Below are positions 1-8,178 of a DNA stretch of 23,127 nucleotides, piece by piece; positions within the stretch are counted from its first letter, which is position 1, and every line of letters starts with the position of its first letter. The stretch comes from JAGIBJ01 sp047604965 (GTDB lineage Bacteria; Actinomycetota; Thermoleophilia; Solirubrobacterales; Solirubrobacteraceae), in NCBI GenBank assembly GCA_047604965.1, contig JASGGQ010000027.1:1-23127 (forward strand), read 5' to 3'. Below the pieces are notes generated by a model, which worked only from the letters and a program-made list of their open reading frames with translations, ran no database searches and had not been told where the DNA came from. A program made the translations under genes and the position numbers.

Positions 1-2006
1 GCGGCAGGCTCCTGCGGCGCCACCACCGGCTCGGCGGGCGTCGCCGCCGGCGCCGAGCTACCGGGCTCAGCCGAGGCAGCCGGCTCGGCAGACGCAAGCT
101 CGGCTTTGGCCGTCGCCTTCGCTCTCGCCAACGCCGCACTGGGACGCCGCGAACCGGTCACCTCAGCGGCGCCTTGGCCACGAACCGGCGGATCTTGCAG
201 CGCCTTGCGCGCACGACGCGCCGCGCTGGCTGCCGCCGACGCTTCGGCCTCCGGCCCATCGGCGAGCACCGCATCGGCACTCGTGCGCCCCGCCGACTCG
301 ATCCGCACGAGCCGCTTCTCACCGATCAGCTGGCCCGCACCGGCAACCGACACGATGTACCCGTCGATCTTCGCGACGGCACGATCCATGTCGTACATGT
401 GCGGCTCGACGATATGCACGAGCACTTCGTCGCCTTCGTGGAACGGGATCGCCCGCTCGCCCACCGCATCCTTGGAGCCGGTCATCAGCACCTCCAAGTG
501 CGAAAGCGGCAGCCCTTCGGAGCCCTCGAAGTGGAAGCGCTTGCCGGTGTGCTCTTCCAGCGCGCGCAACACGTGGCCGCCCTCGCCGGTGAAGATCTGA
601 CTGACGCGCGGGTTCATCTGCACGAGGAACGCCTCATCGGCTTTGCGGGCCTTGCGGGCGATTTCGCGCAGCGCGCGTTCGTGGTCGAGCGCGATCGTCT
701 CCTCGGACCGAACGACGCCTTCGCCGTGGCAGGTCGGGCAGGCCTTGGTGATGATCTCCCGCACCCCCTCGGTCACGTTCTGGCGCGTCATCTCGACGAG
801 TCCGAGCTTGCTCAGCTCGGCCGTGTAGGTCTTCGTGCGGTCCTGTTCAAGGGCGCCGCGCAGCGTCTTGAGCACCGCGTCGCGGTTCTTCGCGCGCGCC
901 ATGTCGATGAAATCGATCACGATGATGCCGCCGATGTCACGCAGCCGCAGTTGGCGCACCACCTCCTCAGCCGCTTCGAGATTGATCTTCGTGATCGTGT
1001 CTTCCAGGCGGGCTTGCTTGCCTTTGCCGACGAAAGAGCCGGAGTTGACGTCGATCACCGTCAACGCTTCGGCGTAGTCGATGATCAGATAGCCGCCGGA
1101 TGGCAGGTCGACGCGCCGCTCAAGCAGCGAGTCGATCTCCTGATCGACGCTGTACTCCTCCAGCAGCGGACGCCGCCCCGTGTACCGCTCGACCTTGTCG
1201 ACGAGTTCGGGCGCCGTACGCTGCAAAAATCCGCGCAACCGCTCGTATTGCGCTTCGTCGTCGATCAGCGCCCGTTCGAAGTCGTCGGCGAAGATGTCGC
1301 GCACGACGCGCACCGCGAGGTCGGCCTCCTGGAACACGAGCGCCGGCGCAGTCGTCGACTCGACTCGCCGCTGAAGCACCTCGTGCAGCTTTTGCAGGTA
1401 CAGGATTTCGCGTTCGAATCCATCTCGTGTGGCGCCGTGCGCGGCGGTGCGCACGATCACGCCGCCCCCACCGGTGTCGATCCCCTTGATCTCCTTGCGC
1501 AGCCGTTCGCGCTCTTTATCTTCGAGCCGCTTGCTGACGCCGGTCCCTTCGCCGGTCGGCGCATACACCAGGAAACGCCCGGCAATCGTCAGCTCCATCG
1601 AGAGGCGCGCACCCTTGCTCTTGAGCGGGTCTTTGATGACCTGCACCACGATCTCCTGACCAGGCTTGAGCAGATCGGTGATCTTCGGTCCGCTCCCGGT
1701 TCCCCGGCCGCGTTTGGGCGTCTCAACGCCGGGCAGCACGATCTCGTCGACATGCAAAAAGCCGTTCTTCTCCAAGCCGATGTCGACGAAGGCCGCTTCG
1801 AGCCCCGGCAGAACATTGTCGACCTTGCCCTTGTAGACGTTGCCGACGATCGAGCGCGCGCCGCGCCGCTCGAAGTACAGCTCGGCGACCTGGAACCCCT
1901 CAGCGGGGTCGTTCTTACGCCGCCGCTTGGGAGCGTTGGGCGTGCGCTCCAGTAGCGCGACGCGGGTCTCGCCGCGGTCGGCGCTGACCAGCACCTGCTT
2001 TTTCAT
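1..2006 (-). CDS. rng: Ribonuclease E/G family endoribonuclease, 3' end cut by window edge
   Basis: Endoribonuclease that cleaves single-stranded RNA in rRNA maturation and mRNA decay in the cytoplasm. From the ATG at 2006 the frame stays open for 668 codons to the window edge, so the C-terminus is missing. An S1-type RNA-binding segment (about residues 54-90, GNVYKGKV to FLHVDEI) is followed by the catalytic core. The two magnesium-binding aspartates of the family are visible as D319 (TVIDVNSG) and D365 (IVIDFIDM). The zinc-link CPTC lies at 423-426. After the core, about residues 523-570, comes a TRAM-like beta-rich segment (EGDEVLVHIVEP to KRLVRIE), then an Ala/Pro/Glu-rich tail. It starts 12 nt after rodA and is probably last in the mre transcript within this window. 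There is no Shine-Dalgarno sequence before the ATG; the preceding bases read CCTCCT on the sense strand. Family assignment is secure; RNase E versus G naming is arbitrary in this group. Confidence 0.96.
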   Translation of the reverse strand, partial: MKKQVLVSADRGETRVALLERTPNAPKRRRKNDPAEGFQVAELYFERRGARSIVGNVYKGKVDNVLPGLEAAFVDIGLEKNGFLHVDEIVLPGVETPKRGRGTGSGPKITDLLKPGQEIVVQVIKDPLKSKGARLSMELTIAGRFLVYAPTGEGTGVSKRLEDKERERLRKEIKGIDTGGGGVIVRTAAHGATRDGFEREILYLQKLHEVLQRRVESTTAPALVFQEADLAVRVVRDIFADDFERALIDDEAQYERLRGFLQRTAPELVDKVERYTGRRPLLEEYSVDQEIDSLLERRVDLPSGGYLIIDYAEALTVIDVNSGSFVGKGKQARLEDTITKINLEAAEEVVRQLRLRDIGGIIVIDFIDMARAKNRDAVLKTLRGALEQDRTKTYTAELSKLGLVEMTRQNVTEGVREIITKACPTCHGEGVVRSEETIALDHERALREIARKARKADEAFLVQMNPRVSQIFTGEGGHVLRALEEHTGKRFHFEGSEGLPLSHLEVLMTGSKDAVGERAIPFHEGDEVLVHIVEPHMYDMDRAVAKIDGYIVSVAGAGQLIGEKRLVRIESAGRTSADAVLADGPEAEASAAASAARRARKALQDPPVRGQGAAEVTGSRRPSAALARAKATAKAELASAEPAASAEPGSSAPAATPAEPVVAPQEPA

Positions 2007-2018
2007 AGGAGGTCCGTT

Positions 2019-3152
2019 TCACGTGAGGTGGGTGGAAAGGCGGACGCGTGGATCACGAGCGATGCGCGCGTGGGCATGCACGGCGTGCGCCAAGCCCAGG
2101 GCAATCAGGGTCGCGATGACGGACGATCCGCCGTAAGACAAAAGGGGAAGGGTCACACCGGTGATCGGCATGATGCCGAGGTTCATTCCGACGTTCTCGA
2201 AGATCTGAAAAGACAGCATGCCGATAATGCCGGACAACACCATCGCTTCGTAGCTACTGCGCGCCTCCATCATGATGCGTAGGACGCGCCAGAGCAGCAG
2301 CGCGTAGAGCGAAAGCATCAACCCGGCGCCGACGAACCCCCACCGTTCGCCCATGACGGCGAAGATGAAGTCGGTCTGGTTCTCGGGGATGAAGCCGCTC
2401 GTCGCCTGCGAGGAGTCTGAGCCAGCGCCAAGCCGGCCGCCGTTGCCGATGCCGATCATCGCCTGCTGCTGCTGGTAGCCACTGGAGCCACTGCTCGCTT
2501 CGTCGGGATGCAGAAACGAGGTGAGACGATCGCTTTGGTATGGCTTGAGGAGGTGGATGCCGCCGGCCGGCAATACCACGAGCACGAGCGCGATCGTCGC
2601 CAGACCGGCGGCGGTGAGCACTTGCAGGTGGCGACCTGGGGCGCCGGAGACGGCCAGCATCAACACCAGCATCGTGACGTACACCAGCGCCGAGCCGAGA
2701 TCCGGTTCGGCCAGCAGGAGCAGCAACACCGGCGCGGTGAGCGCCAGAACGCGCACGGTCGTCATCCACTCCCCCACGTGGCGCTGGCGGTCGGCCATCT
2801 CGGCGGCGATCGCGAGCGCGAAGAGCACTTTCCCGATCTCCGACCACTGGATCTGGATGGGACCGATCACGACCGCCAAACGAGAGCCGTTCGTGACCGC
2901 ACCAAAGAGCAGCACGAGGATCAGGCCGACGATGATCAGGCCGTAGTGCCCGTACTTGAGTTCGCGCAACCGCAACACGTCAACGCTCGACACCGCAGCC
3001 ATCGCCACCAGGCCGATCACGATGAAGACCGCCTGGCGGACCGCGTAATCGGGGTGCGCGCTGACGCCGACCGCGAAGTACGAGGCGGCGCACAACCCGA
3101 GCGTCGCGAGCAGCAACAGCGGATCGAACCGGCGGATCGCCCCGCCGATCAT
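2019..3152 (-). CDS. rodA: Peptidoglycan glycosyltransferase RodA (SEDS family)
   Basis: Polytopic membrane glycosyltransferase that polymerises lipid II during side-wall elongation together with PBP2. The 377-aa product has the usual series of about ten hydrophobic segments. It carries the FtsW/RodA/SpoVE signature near the C-terminus (NLGIMPITGVTLPLLSYGG) and the conserved acidic motif NQTDFIFAVMGE, whose Asp matches the residue essential for SEDS polymerase activity. The frame is open about 57 codons further upstream, but that part is Arg-rich and antiparallel to no known domain. The ATG at 3152 gives a typical N-terminus (MIGGAIRRFDPLLLL) and overlaps the mrdA stop as ATGA, so this start is preferred. 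Gene order directly after mrdA fits the elongasome role. Confidence 0.96.
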   Translation of the reverse strand: MIGGAIRRFDPLLLLATLGLCAASYFAVGVSAHPDYAVRQAVFIVIGLVAMAAVSSVDVLRLRELKYGHYGLIIVGLILVLLFGAVTNGSRLAVVIGPIQIQWSEIGKVLFALAIAAEMADRQRHVGEWMTTVRVLALTAPVLLLLLAEPDLGSALVYVTMLVLMLAVSGAPGRHLQVLTAAGLATIALVLVVLPAGGIHLLKPYQSDRLTSFLHPDEASSGSSGYQQQQAMIGIGNGGRLGAGSDSSQATSGFIPENQTDFIFAVMGERWGFVGAGLMLSLYALLLWRVLRIMMEARSSYEAMVLSGIIGMLSFQIFENVGMNLGIMPITGVTLPLLSYGGSSVIATLIALGLAHAVHAHARIARDPRVRLSTHLT

Positions 3153-5398
3153 CGCGTCGAGCTCTTTCCGGCGACGATCTCGACCTTGCCGGTGAGGTGG
3201 AACCATTGGGCGAGCATCTGACCGGCGATCGGCGCCGCCTTCTCCGCGCCGAAGCCACCCTTCTCCACGACGACTGCGACAACGATCGGACGTGCGGCAT
3301 CCGGCACGTACGCGGCATACCACGAGTAATCGTCCATCCCGCCCTGCGCATTCTGCTTCTCCGCAGTGCCGGTCTTGCCGAAGATCGGGTGACGATCCTG
3401 CGGCCAGTTACCGAACACGCCGGCCGAGGTGCCGCCCGCTTCGTTGGCGGCCGCGAACAGCCCGCTGCGAATGGCATCCAGGCCCCCCGTTGACGCAAGA
3501 TCGACGGTGCGGCGTGCCGCGAAGCTGAAGGTCTGACTGGTGCCGCCGCTGCGGTCGAGGATCGCACCGGCCAGGTGCGGGCGCACGATCTTGCCGCCAT
3601 TCTCGATCGCGGCGTACAGCACCGCGAGCTGCAGCGGCGTGACGTTCACGTCGCCCTGACCGATCGCCAACTGCACGTTGTCGCCGATCGACCAGCTGCG
3701 CATGTCGCTCTTGCCACAGCCGCGTGCGGCGGCCGCATACACGTCGTAGCTCGGGCCGAGCGGGATCGGCGGCTTGGCCTTCCTGCGGCATTCCGCCTCC
3801 TCCTCGGAGAGCGCCGCACGCCACGCGACATCGGGGATCGTGCCGCTGGCCTCGCCGGGCAGATCGATCCCGGTCGGCGCACCGAAGCCGAGCTTGCGCG
3901 CCCACTGCTGGAGCGGCTGCGGCGCTTTGCGCGAGTTGAGCCTGGCACCTAGCGTGTAGAAGTAGGTGTCCGACGAGACCTGCAGCGCGCGCTGCAAGTC
4001 GACCGGCCCGTAGTTTTCGTGTCCGGCGTTCCAGAACTTCTGGCCGGAGAGCTCGATGTAGCCGCCCTGATCGCCGACCGATTCGGTCGTCGTGACCTTT
4101 CCGTTCGCCAGCGCGGCGAAGGCGGTCACCGGTTTGAACGTCGAACCGGAGGCGTAGCCGCCCTGGATGACGCGGTTAAACAGCGGCTTTCCGCCGCTCT
4201 CGTTGATGAAGTCGAGATAGCGTTGCTCAGAGACGCCGCGCACGAACTCCGCCGGGTTGAACGACGGGTTGCTGGCCATCGCAAGCACCGCGCCGTTGCG
4301 TGGGTCAAGCGCGACGGCCGCCGCCGGCAACCCGCCGGGATTGAACTTCGAGTTCGCGGAGATCGACCGCATCGCCTGCTCGGTCAGGCCAAGATCGAGC
4401 GTGAGCTGCAATTTGTCGCCGGCTTTCGGCTCGACAAGCTTCGGCTCGCCGATCACGTTGCCGGCCGCATCGACCGTCGATTGCACCTCACCATCTTGGC
4501 CGCGGAGGTAGCTGTCGTACTGCTGTTCAAGGCCGCCGAGCCCCACCTGCGCGTTGGCGGGCAGCTGGCGGTATTGCCGGTAGCTTGGCTTACCAGTGTG
4601 CTCATCGATCGGGTTCGCACCGACCTGCCCGAAGATCTGCGCTGCCGTTTCGCTGCGCGGATACGACCGCACGTACCGCTGGCTGGTGCTCACACCGGGA
4701 AACAGCTCGGCATTCTCGGCGATGTACTCCACCACCTCATCGGGCGCCTGCTTGACCAGCGGAATCTGCGCGTACGGCACGAGGAAGAGGCTGTTGATGA
4801 CGCGCCGGCGCACTTCTGACGGCTGGAGTTGCAGCACGCGCCCGAGACGGCTGTAGCGCTGACGCAACTGCGTGAGCTGCACCTGCTCCCCCTCCTCCGA
4901 GTAGGCACGCAGCACTTCGGCGTCGGTGAGCGCGGGGATCGTCGGCTTGGGGAACTGCCGCAGCACCTGCTTCGGGAAGCCTTTGGCGTTCCACCGCTCA
5001 AAGTTCTTCGCGGAGTACTTGTCGCTGATCGCGGCGCTCCACTTGGTCAGCCGCTGGCCGTATTCTGCGGCGATCACGTGTTCCTGCGACGGCAGCGTGT
5101 TCGGAGCCAATTCGACGATTTGTGCGCGCCGGTTGCGCACCAGTACTTTGCCTTCGCGGTCGAGAATCTCGCCGCGCGGCGCGGTGATCGGCTGCGTGCG
5201 TTTGCGGTTCGAGGCGGCCTGCGCTGCCAGCGAGTTGCCCGAGAGCACTTGCAGGTACCAGAGCCGGAAGAACACGATCGCGAACAGCCCAAGCAGCACG
5301 GCACCAATCACCGCGACCCGCAACGCGATCACCTGGCTTTGCCCAGGGCTCGGCGTGCCACCACGATGCAGTTGGCCAGGATCGAGCGGGCCGATCAT
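3149..5398 (-). CDS. mrdA: Penicillin-binding protein 2 (class B transpeptidase)
   Basis: Membrane-anchored DD-transpeptidase that crosslinks peptidoglycan in the elongasome, outside the cytoplasmic membrane. The 749-aa protein has a single N-terminal membrane anchor (about residues 25-48), a dimerisation/pedestal region, and a C-terminal penicillin-binding domain. The three active-site motifs are present: SxxK as STFK with nucleophile S419 and K422, SxN as SSD at 475-477, and KTG at 675-677 (GKTGTAEK). It is somewhat longer than the E. coli enzyme (about 630 aa), with the extra length mainly in the pedestal and between motifs. The ATG at 5398 overlaps the mreD stop as ATGA and its own stop overlaps the rodA ATG in the same way, indicating tight translational coupling of mreD, mrdA and rodA. 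Confidence 0.97.
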   Translation of the reverse strand: MIGPLDPGQLHRGGTPSPGQSQVIALRVAVIGAVLLGLFAIVFFRLWYLQVLSGNSLAAQAASNRKRTQPITAPRGEILDREGKVLVRNRRAQIVELAPNTLPSQEHVIAAEYGQRLTKWSAAISDKYSAKNFERWNAKGFPKQVLRQFPKPTIPALTDAEVLRAYSEEGEQVQLTQLRQRYSRLGRVLQLQPSEVRRRVINSLFLVPYAQIPLVKQAPDEVVEYIAENAELFPGVSTSQRYVRSYPRSETAAQIFGQVGANPIDEHTGKPSYRQYRQLPANAQVGLGGLEQQYDSYLRGQDGEVQSTVDAAGNVIGEPKLVEPKAGDKLQLTLDLGLTEQAMRSISANSKFNPGGLPAAAVALDPRNGAVLAMASNPSFNPAEFVRGVSEQRYLDFINESGGKPLFNRVIQGGYASGSTFKPVTAFAALANGKVTTTESVGDQGGYIELSGQKFWNAGHENYGPVDLQRALQVSSDTYFYTLGARLNSRKAPQPLQQWARKLGFGAPTGIDLPGEASGTIPDVAWRAALSEEEAECRRKAKPPIPLGPSYDVYAAAARGCGKSDMRSWSIGDNVQLAIGQGDVNVTPLQLAVLYAAIENGGKIVRPHLAGAILDRSGGTSQTFSFAARRTVDLASTGGLDAIRSGLFAAANEAGGTSAGVFGNWPQDRHPIFGKTGTAEKQNAQGGMDDYSWYAAYVPDAARPIVVAVVVEKGGFGAEKAAPIAGQMLAQWFHLTGKVEIVAGKSSTR

Positions 5399-6120
5399 CG
5401 CCGGCCTCCACTGCGCCCACGCCGGCGGCGCGTCCCGCCAGAGAGCGCCGAAGAGCCGCCCGCGCGACCGGAGCGGCTGACCGAGCGCCCGCGATGCACC
5501 GTCTGCCCGCGACTCGTCGAGAGCGGCGAGAGGCGCGTCGTGGTGGCGCGTCGCCGTCGACGACGCGGATCGCGCGGGAGCGCGCCGATCAAGCCACGGC
5601 GCGTTGCCCGGTAGATCAGCGGCGCGATCAGCCCGCCCAGCAACGAGGTAGTGACGATCCCGCGCACCAGATGGATCGATGCGGCCGACGGCGCGCCCAG
5701 CAGTACTTGCACCACGCCGCTGGCGACCAGTGCGCCGAAGGTCACCACCGCGCCGGTGAGCATCGGCACGAACAGCCCTTCTGGATCACGCGCGTTGCCG
5801 ACGCGGCCGCCGATCTCGCCGATGATCAGCAGGAGCAGAGAACTGAGCCCGAGCGGCATCCCGACGATCAGATCACAGAGCAGTCCCATCCCGAAGCCGG
5901 TGGCCGCACCGCCAGTCGGGCCGGTCAGGAACCCGGTGGCGAGCGCAACGAGCGGCAGAATGTCGATCTGTCCGCCGAAGAGCCGCAGCTGCGAGAAGAA
6001 GCCAACCTGAAGCAGCGTCGCGAGCGTGCCGACGAGCAGCAGCCGGCTAGCGAGACGTGCTTCGCCTTCCCCGCGAACCGCGCGGGGGGCTCGCAACATG
6101 CTGCGGGTCGAGCCGCTCAC
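5395..6120 (-). CDS. mreD: Rod shape-determining protein MreD with arginine-rich C-terminal tail
   Basis: Small polytopic membrane component of the elongasome that works with MreC and MreB. Residues about 22-180 contain roughly five hydrophobic segments, including the family-like stretch GGQIDILPLVALATGFLTG and a Gly-rich membrane segment (ATGFGMGLLCDLIVGMPLG). The start is uncertain. A GTG at 6120 overlaps the mreC stop as GTGA, matching the coupling seen at the next two junctions, and is chosen here (241 aa). The ATG at 6099 would remove seven residues. An ATG at 6153 would overlap mreC by 37 nt and is less likely. The last 60 residues (182-241) contain 20 arginines and no hydrophobic segment, which is unusual for MreD, normally about 160-190 aa ending near the last membrane helix. 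Confidence 0.9.
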   Translation of the reverse strand: MSGSTRSMLRAPRAVRGEGEARLASRLLLVGTLATLLQVGFFSQLRLFGGQIDILPLVALATGFLTGPTGGAATGFGMGLLCDLIVGMPLGLSSLLLLIIGEIGGRVGNARDPEGLFVPMLTGAVVTFGALVASGVVQVLLGAPSAASIHLVRGIVTTSLLGGLIAPLIYRATRRGLIGALPRDPRRRRRRATTTRLSPLSTSRGQTVHRGRSVSRSGRAGGSSALSGGTRRRRGRSGGRR

Positions 6121-6983
6121 GAGGCGCGCGACCCGCTGGCGGTCAGCACCCACACGCGATCGAGCCGGCGCATATCCGCGAACGCTTTGACGTGAACAAC
6201 CTGGCTGTCGGTGCCGGGATCATCGATCCGCGACACCACGCCAATCGGGATGTTCGGCGGAAAGCGCCCCTCTAGGCGCTGCGAAATCACCCCGGCCGTC
6301 AGGACTTGGTCGCCGCGACGATGCAACTCGGTTTTGGCGATCTGCAAGAGCAGGTCGCCCGGCGCGCCGATCTTCGACGGCACCAGCGGCCCGCGCAGCC
6401 CCCGGCGATCACGCCCGTTGACGACCTTCGCCGTCACACCGCTCTGGGGATCGGTGATCAGCCGTACGACCGCCGTACCACCTGACGCTCGGATCACCGT
6501 GCCAACGAGCCCGTCGGGCCCGACGACCGCGTTCTTGACGGCAACACCATCTCCGGTACCAACGTCGATGATCACGTGGCGATACCAGGCGTTGCTCGTC
6601 TGCCCGATCACATGGGCCGTTTTCGGGCCGTACTGATCGAGCGGACCGTACGATTGGGAAGACTGTGCGAAGCGGTTGAGCTGGTCGGCGTCGGAGAGCT
6701 GCCCTTGCACCTGGCCGAGCTTGAGCCGCAGCGCGTCGCGCTCATCGGTGATCTTCGCAAGGTCCTGCTTGGCACGAAAGGTGTCGCCGACCCAGTTGAC
6801 GAGATCGCGCCCCGGCTTGGCGACCTTGGCAACCCCCTCTTGCAGCGGCGAGAAGATCCCGGCGAAGCCACGCTCGGTGCCGCCGAACGCGCCGACGAAC
6901 GACCCGGTCAGCAGCACAAGCGCGCCGAAAACGAGTAGCAAAAAGACGGCGCGACGCCGGCGGAATGTCTTCTCGTCAGGCAC
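6117..6983 (-). CDS. mreC: Rod shape-determining protein MreC
   Basis: Bitopic membrane protein whose extracytoplasmic beta domain scaffolds PBP2 in the elongasome. The 288-aa product has a short basic N-terminus, one transmembrane segment (about residues 11-31), a predicted helical coiled-coil region (about 70-105, with RDALRLKLGQVQGQL) and a C-terminal beta-rich domain with typical MreC phrases such as VVGPDGLVGTVI, RLITDPQSGV and VLTAGVISQRLEGRFP. The start is a GTG at 6983; the nearest upstream ATG (7026) is in another frame. It lies 66 nt after mreB, and its stop overlaps the preferred mreD start. Length and architecture are normal for the family. Confidence 0.95.
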   Translation of the reverse strand: MPDEKTFRRRRAVFLLLVFGALVLLTGSFVGAFGGTERGFAGIFSPLQEGVAKVAKPGRDLVNWVGDTFRAKQDLAKITDERDALRLKLGQVQGQLSDADQLNRFAQSSQSYGPLDQYGPKTAHVIGQTSNAWYRHVIIDVGTGDGVAVKNAVVGPDGLVGTVIRASGGTAVVRLITDPQSGVTAKVVNGRDRRGLRGPLVPSKIGAPGDLLLQIAKTELHRRGDQVLTAGVISQRLEGRFPPNIPIGVVSRIDDPGTDSQVVHVKAFADMRRLDRVWVLTASGSRAS

Positions 6984-7049
6984 GAAGTGGTGGTGCGGGG
7001 GTCGGGCTGAAGGTGGGCGGCGGCCATGAGGCGCGGCCTCGGCCTTGAG

Positions 7050-8105
7050 CTAGTAGCGGCGACGACGGCCGCCGCGCGTGTTCGGACGGTTCGTGCGGTG
7101 GATCACCTCGAACTCCTCCAGCGACCGGCCGGAGCCGACCGCGACGCATGTGAGCGGGCTTTCGGCGAGGTGAGCCGGCATCTGCGTCTCTTGCCGCAGC
7201 CGCTCATCCAAGCCGTGAAGCAGCGCTCCACCGCCTGCCAGCATGATGCCACGATCCATGATGTCGGACGCCAGCTCCGGCGGGGTGCGGTCGAGCGTCT
7301 CACGCACCGCGCCGAGAATTTGCGAGAGCGGCTCGTCGATCGCGCGGCGGATCTCCTCGCTGGTCAGCACGATCGTCTTCGGCAGGCCGGTGACCATGTC
7401 GCGGCCGCGAATCTCGGCTTGCAGCTCCTCCTCCATCGGGTAGGCAGAGCCGATTTCAAGCTTGAGTTCCTCAGCGGTTTGCTGGCCGATCAGCAGTTTG
7501 TACTCGCGCTTGGCGTAGTTGATGATCGCTTCATCGAGTTCATCGCCGCCAACGCGAATCGATTGGCTGACGACGATCCCGCCGAGCGAGATCACCGCGA
7601 CCTCGCTCGTGCCGCCGCCAATGTCGACGATCATCGACCCGGTCGGCTCGCCGACCGGAAGCCCGGCGCCGATCGCCGCCGCCATCGGCTCTTCGATCAG
7701 GTAGGCCTGGCGCGCACCGGCCGAGAGGGTCGCTTCCTCGACCGCGCGCTTCTCCACGCCGGTCACGCCGGACGGCACACAAACGACGACGCGCGGATGC
7801 GCCCAGCGATTTTGGTGGACCTTCTGGATGAAGTGGCGCAGCATCTCTTCCGTGACATCGAAGTCCGCGATCACGCCATCCTTCAGCGGCCGGATCGCTT
7901 GGATCGTGCCGGGCGTGCGCCCCAGCATCCGTTTGGCTTCGATCCCGACGGCGTGAACCTCGCCGGAGCGCGAATCAATCGCGACGACCGACGGTTCGGA
8001 GAGCACGATGCCACGTCCGCGAACGTAAACGAGCGTGTTAGCGGTACCAAGGTCGACGGCCATGTCCCGGCCGCCGAAGCCCGTGAGGTTGTCGAAGAGT
8101 CCCAT
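7050..8105 (-). CDS. mreB: Cell shape-determining actin homolog MreB
   Basis: Actin-like ATPase that forms membrane-associated filaments directing lateral wall synthesis. The 351-aa protein shows the family's nucleotide-binding motifs: phosphate-1 loop DLGTANTLVYVRGRGIV near the N-terminus, EEPMAAAIGAGLPV in the middle, phosphate-2 loop VDIGGGTSEVAVISLGGIV, and the adenosine motif MLAGGGALLHGLDERL near the C-terminus. Length is close to the usual 330-350 aa. The C-terminus is odd: it ends in a short basic extension (RGGRRRRY) after the normal fold. The ATG at 8105 follows maf by 73 nt. Across the maf end and this gap is a small palindrome (GGCAGT-CT-ACTGCC, 8163-8176). No convincing promoter was seen, so read-through from maf is possible. 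Confidence 0.97.
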   Translation of the reverse strand: MGLFDNLTGFGGRDMAVDLGTANTLVYVRGRGIVLSEPSVVAIDSRSGEVHAVGIEAKRMLGRTPGTIQAIRPLKDGVIADFDVTEEMLRHFIQKVHQNRWAHPRVVVCVPSGVTGVEKRAVEEATLSAGARQAYLIEEPMAAAIGAGLPVGEPTGSMIVDIGGGTSEVAVISLGGIVVSQSIRVGGDELDEAIINYAKREYKLLIGQQTAEELKLEIGSAYPMEEELQAEIRGRDMVTGLPKTIVLTSEEIRRAIDEPLSQILGAVRETLDRTPPELASDIMDRGIMLAGGGALLHGLDERLRQETQMPAHLAESPLTCVAVGSGRSLEEFEVIHRTNRPNTRGGRRRRY

Positions 8106-8178
8106 GCGCTGCGTCCGGTACGAGCGCGGCGTGATGGGTACTGGGCCACGCGACCGGAAGGCGGCAGTCTACTGCCCC

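Noticed and set aside
174..1955. 593-codon open frame on the plus strand
   Set aside because: It lies antisense to the RNase E/G gene, whose catalytic motifs are intact; the His/Asp/Arg/Leu-rich product is the usual high-GC shadow.
3153..3323. 57-codon N-terminal extension of rodA
   Set aside because: Arg-rich and inside the mrdA 3' end; the ATG at 3152 gives a normal RodA and a 4-nt overlap.
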